8,639 nt of DNA from JADGRA01 sp035622755. GTDB lineage: Bacteria; Myxococcota; Myxococcia; Myxococcales; Myxococcaceae. Numbering within the stretch: the first letter of the stretch is position 1; each line of letters starts with the position of its first letter. Below the pieces are notes generated by a model. That model did not search any database and had not been told where the DNA came from. It was given only the letters and a program-made list of their open reading frames with translations. Shown here one piece after another: positions 5,856 to 8,639 of this stretch. Both the position numbers and the translations under genes were made by a program. The stretch covers positions 1-8,639 of the forward strand of contig DASPUU010000096.1 in the NCBI GenBank assembly GCA_035622755.1, written 5' to 3'.

Positions 5856-6860
5856 CTACGGGCCGGCGATCCAGATGCGTCCAGAGGCGGAGTCCGCGGC
5901 GAAGGCCTTGCCGCGCTTGTCGGCGACCACCACCCGGACGCCGGGCGCGGTCGCCAGCCGCCGGAGGAGGGACAGGCGTCCGGCGTCGTCATAGGCCACG
6001 AAGGAGAGGGTGCCGGAGCGACCCGCGGCGGCGAACAGGCGCCTCAGCTCCGGGACGATGGCCGGGTTGTCGACGCCGTCGCCGGTCACCAGCCCCGCCA
6101 GCTGGAAGCCGTTCCGCTCGAGCAGCAGCACGACGAAGCCGTCGGTGCAGGCGACGAAGAGCATGCCCCGGGCGGAGTCCAGCGCCAGCCCGCGCGGACC
6201 GTTCTTCCCGCAGCCCGTCTTCCACCGCGCGACCACCGCCCGCGAGCCGAGGTCGATGGCCAAGGTCTCGTCGCGGTCCTCGAGGTTCGTGTAGAAGCGC
6301 CCCCGCCGGGTATCGACCGCGAAGCCCTCGGGGATCCCGTCGAGCTGCGCCTGGACGGTGACCGACAGCCCGGACGGGGAGGCGGCCAGGACGGCGATGC
6401 CCTTCACGCGCGGCAGCGTCGCCCAGACCTCCTGCGTGCTCTCCACGTAGGCCAGGCCGTCCGGGGTCGAAGGAAGGGTCACGCAGGCGCCCCGCTGTCG
6501 CGTGGCGAGATCCACCGCGCAGACCGAGGCGTCGGCCCGGTTGCCGATGTAGGCCGCGCGCGGGCCGAAGGTGACCGAGCTCGGGCCGAGGATACGCCCG
6601 TCCTGCTCCCGCGTCGGAAACCCGCTCACCTCGTGGACCGCCTCCGACACCGCATCGAGGACGAAGACCTTGCCGGTATTTCCCCCCGGCACCCAGACGG
6701 TGTCCGACGCGGGCTCGTAGCCGAGGTAGTCCATGGTCACCGGACCCCTCCCGGTCGTCCCGAGCAGCGACAGGGGGCGGGCCGGAGCCGAGGAGACGCT
6801 CGCCTGGCTGGAGGTCCAGCCCGCCAGGAGCAGGGTGGCGACGAGCGTGGTCGGCTTCAT
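5856..6860 (-). CDS. Exported seven-bladed beta-propeller (YVTN/SMP-30-like)
   Basis: This 334-residue protein starts with a signal peptide, MKPTTLVATLLLAGWTSSQA, with likely cleavage after residue 20; there is no lipobox Cys. The mature part holds seven repeats of the form strand, turn, Gly, strand, for example VWVPGGNTGKVFVLDA, AAYIGNRADASVCAVDL, FYTNLEDRDETLAIDL and KAFAADSASGRIWI. They centre near residues 62, 110, 150, 196, 240, 282 and 325, about 43 residues apart, as expected for a seven-bladed YVTN/NHL-like propeller. Such folds serve as periplasmic binding scaffolds or lactonase-type enzymes; no catalytic metal site can be assigned. Four cysteines (114, 126, 217, 238) could form disulfides. 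The frame is open up to 7007, but the ATG at 6860 is chosen because it gives the signal peptide. No Shine-Dalgarno precedes it. It is the first gene of an operon with DUF2252. Confidence 0.85.
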   Translation of the reverse strand: MKPTTLVATLLLAGWTSSQASVSSAPARPLSLLGTTGRGPVTMDYLGYEPASDTVWVPGGNTGKVFVLDAVSEAVHEVSGFPTREQDGRILGPSSVTFGPRAAYIGNRADASVCAVDLATRQRGACVTLPSTPDGLAYVESTQEVWATLPRVKGIAVLAASPSGLSVTVQAQLDGIPEGFAVDTRRGRFYTNLEDRDETLAIDLGSRAVVARWKTGCGKNGPRGLALDSARGMLFVACTDGFVVLLLERNGFQLAGLVTGDGVDNPAIVPELRRLFAAAGRSGTLSFVAYDDAGRLSLLRRLATAPGVRVVVADKRGKAFAADSASGRIWIAGP

Positions 6861-6870
6861 GGAGCAAGGG

Positions 6871-6899
6871 TGTACAGCAGGGAAGGCGGTCCGTGTCGA
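6871..6899 (-). promoter_or_regulatory. Putative promoter of the propeller-DUF2252 operon
   Basis: On the minus strand TCGACA (6894-6899, five of six matches to the -35 consensus) is separated by exactly 17 bases from TGTACA (6871-6876), a poor -10. Only 10 bases separate that -10 from the ATG at 6860, so a transcript would begin within a few bases of the start codon. This agrees with the lack of a Shine-Dalgarno there. Confidence 0.35.
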
Positions 6900-6953
6900 G
6901 CGTGAGGTTCCGCCGGCCATCTCCGGCGGCGGGCACCGGGGCGCGCGCACTGT

Positions 6954-6959
6954 TAGAAA
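6954..6959 (+). promoter_or_regulatory. Putative -10 element before the MEMO1-family gene
   Basis: TAGAAA (four of six matches to TATAAT) sits in the only A/T-rich patch of the divergent region (about 6951-6967), 10 bases before the GTG at 6970. No clear -35 lies at the right distance. The patch may instead be a purine-rich ribosome-binding stretch. Confidence 0.25.
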
Positions 6960-6969
6960 TAAGAAACCA

Positions 6970-7815
6970 GTGTCCAGCCATCGCCCGCGAGCATCACCAT
7001 CCAGCATCCGGCCGCCGGCGGTGGCGGGCTCCTTCTATCCGGCGGAGCCGGAGCGCCTGCGAGAGGCGATCGACGGGTACCTGGCGCGCGCGCGTCCGGC
7101 CGCCTTGCACGGCCGGCTGCGAGCCTTGGTCGTCCCGCACGCCGGGTACATCTACTCCGGGCCGGTGGCGGCCAGCGGCTATGTCCAGCTCCGGACGCTG
7201 TCGCCCCGTGCGGCCCGGGTGGTCCTGCTCGGACCCTCCCATCACGTCGACCACCCGGGGCTCGCCCTTCCCGAGGTCTCCGGGCTGGCCACGCCGCTCG
7301 GCGTGGTCCCGGTGGATGGCGACGCCGCCGCCTGGGCCGGACGGTTCCCCCAGGTGAGTCAGCGGGAGGCGCCGCACCGGCGCGAGCACTCCCTCGAGGT
7401 CCAGCTCCCGTTCCTCCAGCGCCTCTTGCCGGAGGGCTTCACCGTGGTTCCCCTGGCGGTCGGCCGCGCGAGCGCCGGGGAGGTGGCCGAGGTCGTCGAC
7501 TTCGCCTGGGGCCTCCCGGACACGCTGGTGCTGGTGAGCAGCGACCTCTCCCATGACCTCCCGTCAGCCGAGGCCCGACGGGTCGACGCCGCGACGGCCC
7601 GGCTCATTCTCGCCGAGGAGCCCGAGGCGCTCGGCCCCGAGCGGGCCTGTGGCTGCCGGCCCCTGGCCGGCCTGGTGCTGGCCGCGCGTCGACGCGGGTT
7701 CTCCATCCATCTGCTCGACCTGCGCAACTCCGGGGACACGGCCGGAGACCCGGAGCGAGTCGTCGGCTACGGTGCCTTCGCCGTCGTCGAGCCGTCGAGG
7801 GAGGACCGGGGATGA
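6970..7815 (+). CDS. amrB: AmmeMemoRadiSam system protein B (MEMO1 family)
   Basis: This 281-residue cytoplasmic protein belongs to the MEMO1 family, structurally related to LigB-type extradiol dioxygenases; the human homologue binds metal through two His and one Cys. The order is complete: IRPPAVAGSFYPAEP (13-27), VVPHAGYIYSGPVAASGY (54-71, His57), LLGPSHHV (86-93, His91/92), EHSLEVQLPFLQ (139-150), SSDLSHD (190-196), ACGCRPLAG (226-234, Cys227) and LRNSGDTAGDPERVVGYGAF (251-270). His57, one of His91/92 and Cys227 are the likely metal ligands. The start is taken as the GTG at 6970 because homologues begin near IRPPAVAG and no ATG is closer; the in-frame ATG at 6859 would overlap the divergent propeller start. 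The upstream sequence is AT-rich with no strong Shine-Dalgarno. The stop overlaps the radical SAM start by 4 bases. Confidence 0.92.
   Translation: MSSHRPRASPSSIRPPAVAGSFYPAEPERLREAIDGYLARARPAALHGRLRALVVPHAGYIYSGPVAASGYVQLRTLSPRAARVVLLGPSHHVDHPGLALPEVSGLATPLGVVPVDGDAAAWAGRFPQVSQREAPHRREHSLEVQLPFLQRLLPEGFTVVPLAVGRASAGEVAEVVDFAWGLPDTLVLVSSDLSHDLPSAEARRVDAATARLILAEEPEALGPERACGCRPLAGLVLAARRRGFSIHLLDLRNSGDTAGDPERVVGYGAFAVVEPSREDRG
7800..7804 (+). promoter_or_regulatory. Ribosome binding site of the radical SAM gene
   Basis: A full GGAGG lies 7 bases before the ATG at 7812, inside the last codons of the MEMO1-family gene. It fixes the start and, with the ATGA stop-start overlap, points to translational coupling. 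Confidence 0.75.
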
Positions 7816-8639
7816 GGGCTCCGGGCAGCGCTCGATGGTGGCACCGGCTCGAGGATGGGCGCATCCAGTGCGACCTCTGTCCACGGGACTGCCGGCTGGC
7901 CGAGGGCCAGCGGGGGTTCTGCTTCGTCCGGCAACGCCAGGGCGACCGGATGGTGCTCACCACCGACGGCCGCAGCTCGGGCTTCTGCGTCGACCCCATC
8001 GAGAAGAAGCCGCTCAACCACTTCTTTCCCGGCTCGAGCGTTCTCTCCTTCGGCACCGCCGGATGCAATCTCGGCTGCCGCTTCTGCCAGAACTGGGACA
8101 TCTCCAAGGCACGCGCGGCGGACCGGCTCCAGGACCGGGCGACACCCGAGGAGATCGCCCGCCGGGCCGTCGAGCTCGGTTGCCGGTCGGTGGCGTTCAC
8201 CTACAACGACCCGGTCATCTTCGCCGAGTACGCCCTGGACGTCGCCGAGGCCTGCCACGCGCACGGCGTGCAGACCGTGGCCGTGACCGCTGGATACATG
8301 CATGCCGACCCGCGCCGCGAGTTCTACGCAGCCATGGACGCGGCCAATGTCGACCTCAAGGCCTTCACCGAGGATTTCTACGCCCGGTTGACCCTGTCCC
8401 ATCTCCGGCCGGTCCTGGACACGCTCGAGTACGTGCGGCACCACACCCGGACCTGGCTCGAGGTCACCACGCTGCTCATCCCCGGCCAGAACGACGGCGA
8501 CGCGGAGCTGACCGCGCTGTCGAGGTGGATGGCCGAGCACCTCGGCCCCGACGTTCCCTTGCACTTCACCGCCTTCCACCCGGACTACAAGCTGACCGAG
8601 ATCCCGCCCACCCCGGCGGCCACCCTCCGGCGCGCGCGG
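7812..8639 (+). CDS. amrS: AmmeMemoRadiSam system radical SAM enzyme (3' partial)
   Basis: A reading frame of 276 codons runs off the right edge without a stop; the family is usually about 330-360 residues, so perhaps 60-80 are missing. The N-terminal cysteine group QCDLCPRDC (19-27) plus Cys37 in RGFCFVR is a family hallmark. DPIEKKPLNHFFPGS (61-75) leads to GTAGCNLGCRFCQNW (81-95), whose Cys85, Cys89 and Cys92 form the CxxxCxxC motif that binds the SAM-cleaving iron-sulfur cluster. Further family blocks are FTYNDPVIFAEY, NVDLKAF, LEVTTLLIPGQND and LHFTAFHPDYKLTEIPPTP. The enzyme should generate a 5'-deoxyadenosyl radical in the cytoplasm; I cannot name its substrate with confidence. It is conserved with MEMO1-family and AMMECR1-family proteins. 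The start overlaps the preceding stop (ATGA at 7812-7815) behind a perfect Shine-Dalgarno. Confidence 0.95.
   Translation, partial: MRAPGSARWWHRLEDGRIQCDLCPRDCRLAEGQRGFCFVRQRQGDRMVLTTDGRSSGFCVDPIEKKPLNHFFPGSSVLSFGTAGCNLGCRFCQNWDISKARAADRLQDRATPEEIARRAVELGCRSVAFTYNDPVIFAEYALDVAEACHAHGVQTVAVTAGYMHADPRREFYAAMDAANVDLKAFTEDFYARLTLSHLRPVLDTLEYVRHHTRTWLEVTTLLIPGQNDGDAELTALSRWMAEHLGPDVPLHFTAFHPDYKLTEIPPTPAATLRRAR

Noticed and set aside
6871..6876. TGTACA palindrome as an operator half
   Set aside because: Six-base palindromes are common and no second copy or longer dyad was found nearby; kept only as a weak -10 candidate.
4858..6905. Long plus-strand frames (4858-5994 and 5658-6905) opposite DUF2252 and the propeller
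   Set aside because: They mirror GC-rich third positions of real minus-strand genes; no domain or ribosome binding site is apparent.
6861..7007. 49-residue N-terminal extension of the propeller protein starting at 7007
   Set aside because: It would bury the signal peptide and overlap the start of the MEMO1-family gene.

Overview
The window is a gene-dense stretch of very high G+C DNA (third codon positions are almost always G or C) from a Gram-negative-type bacterium. The outer-membrane TonB-dependent receptor at the left and the exported beta-propeller imply two membranes. The mix (TonB receptor, DUF1801, DUF2252, AmmeMemoRadiSam genes) suits environmental high-GC phyla such as Acidobacteriota, Methylomirabilota/Rokubacteria or Myxococcota. 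No sequence here fixes the phylum, so this is an inference. There is no rRNA, tRNA, CRISPR array, insertion sequence or phage gene, and no gap over 300 bases.

Layout, left to right. (1) Positions 2-2170, plus: a TonB-dependent receptor cut by the left edge. (2) Positions 2212-2631, plus: a small DUF1801 protein, 41 bases after the receptor. (3) Positions 2640-3668, minus: an alpha/beta hydrolase of the proline-iminopeptidase-like type, converging on DUF1801 with 8 bases between stops. (4) Positions 3713-4129, plus: a four-helix membrane protein of the hydroxylaminobenzene mutase / styrene oxide isomerase type, divergent from the hydrolase across 44 bases. (5) Positions 4137-4703, plus: a dihydrofolate-reductase-fold (RibD C-terminal type) oxidoreductase 7 bases later, probably co-transcribed with (4). 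(6) Positions 5856-6860, minus, an exported seven-bladed beta-propeller, followed at 4639-5841 by a DUF2252 kinase-like protein; these form a two-gene minus-strand operon. DUF2252 overlaps the oxidoreductase tail to tail by 65 bases. (7) Positions 6970-7815 and 7812 to the right edge, plus: the MEMO1-family protein (AmmeMemoRadiSam B) and the AmmeMemoRadiSam radical SAM enzyme, joined by a 4-base ATGA overlap.

The only conserved partnership is the last pair, part of the AmmeMemoRadiSam set found across bacteria and archaea. Its third member, the AMMECR1-like A protein, is not in the window. The rest looks like independent one- or two-gene units of chromosomal housekeeping and accessory type. 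The most interesting points are the apparently circularly permuted kinase motif order in DUF2252, the conserved heme/active-site residues in the small isomerase-like membrane protein, the propeller-DUF2252 pairing, and the compact divergent region at 6861-6969 that may give nearly leaderless transcripts.
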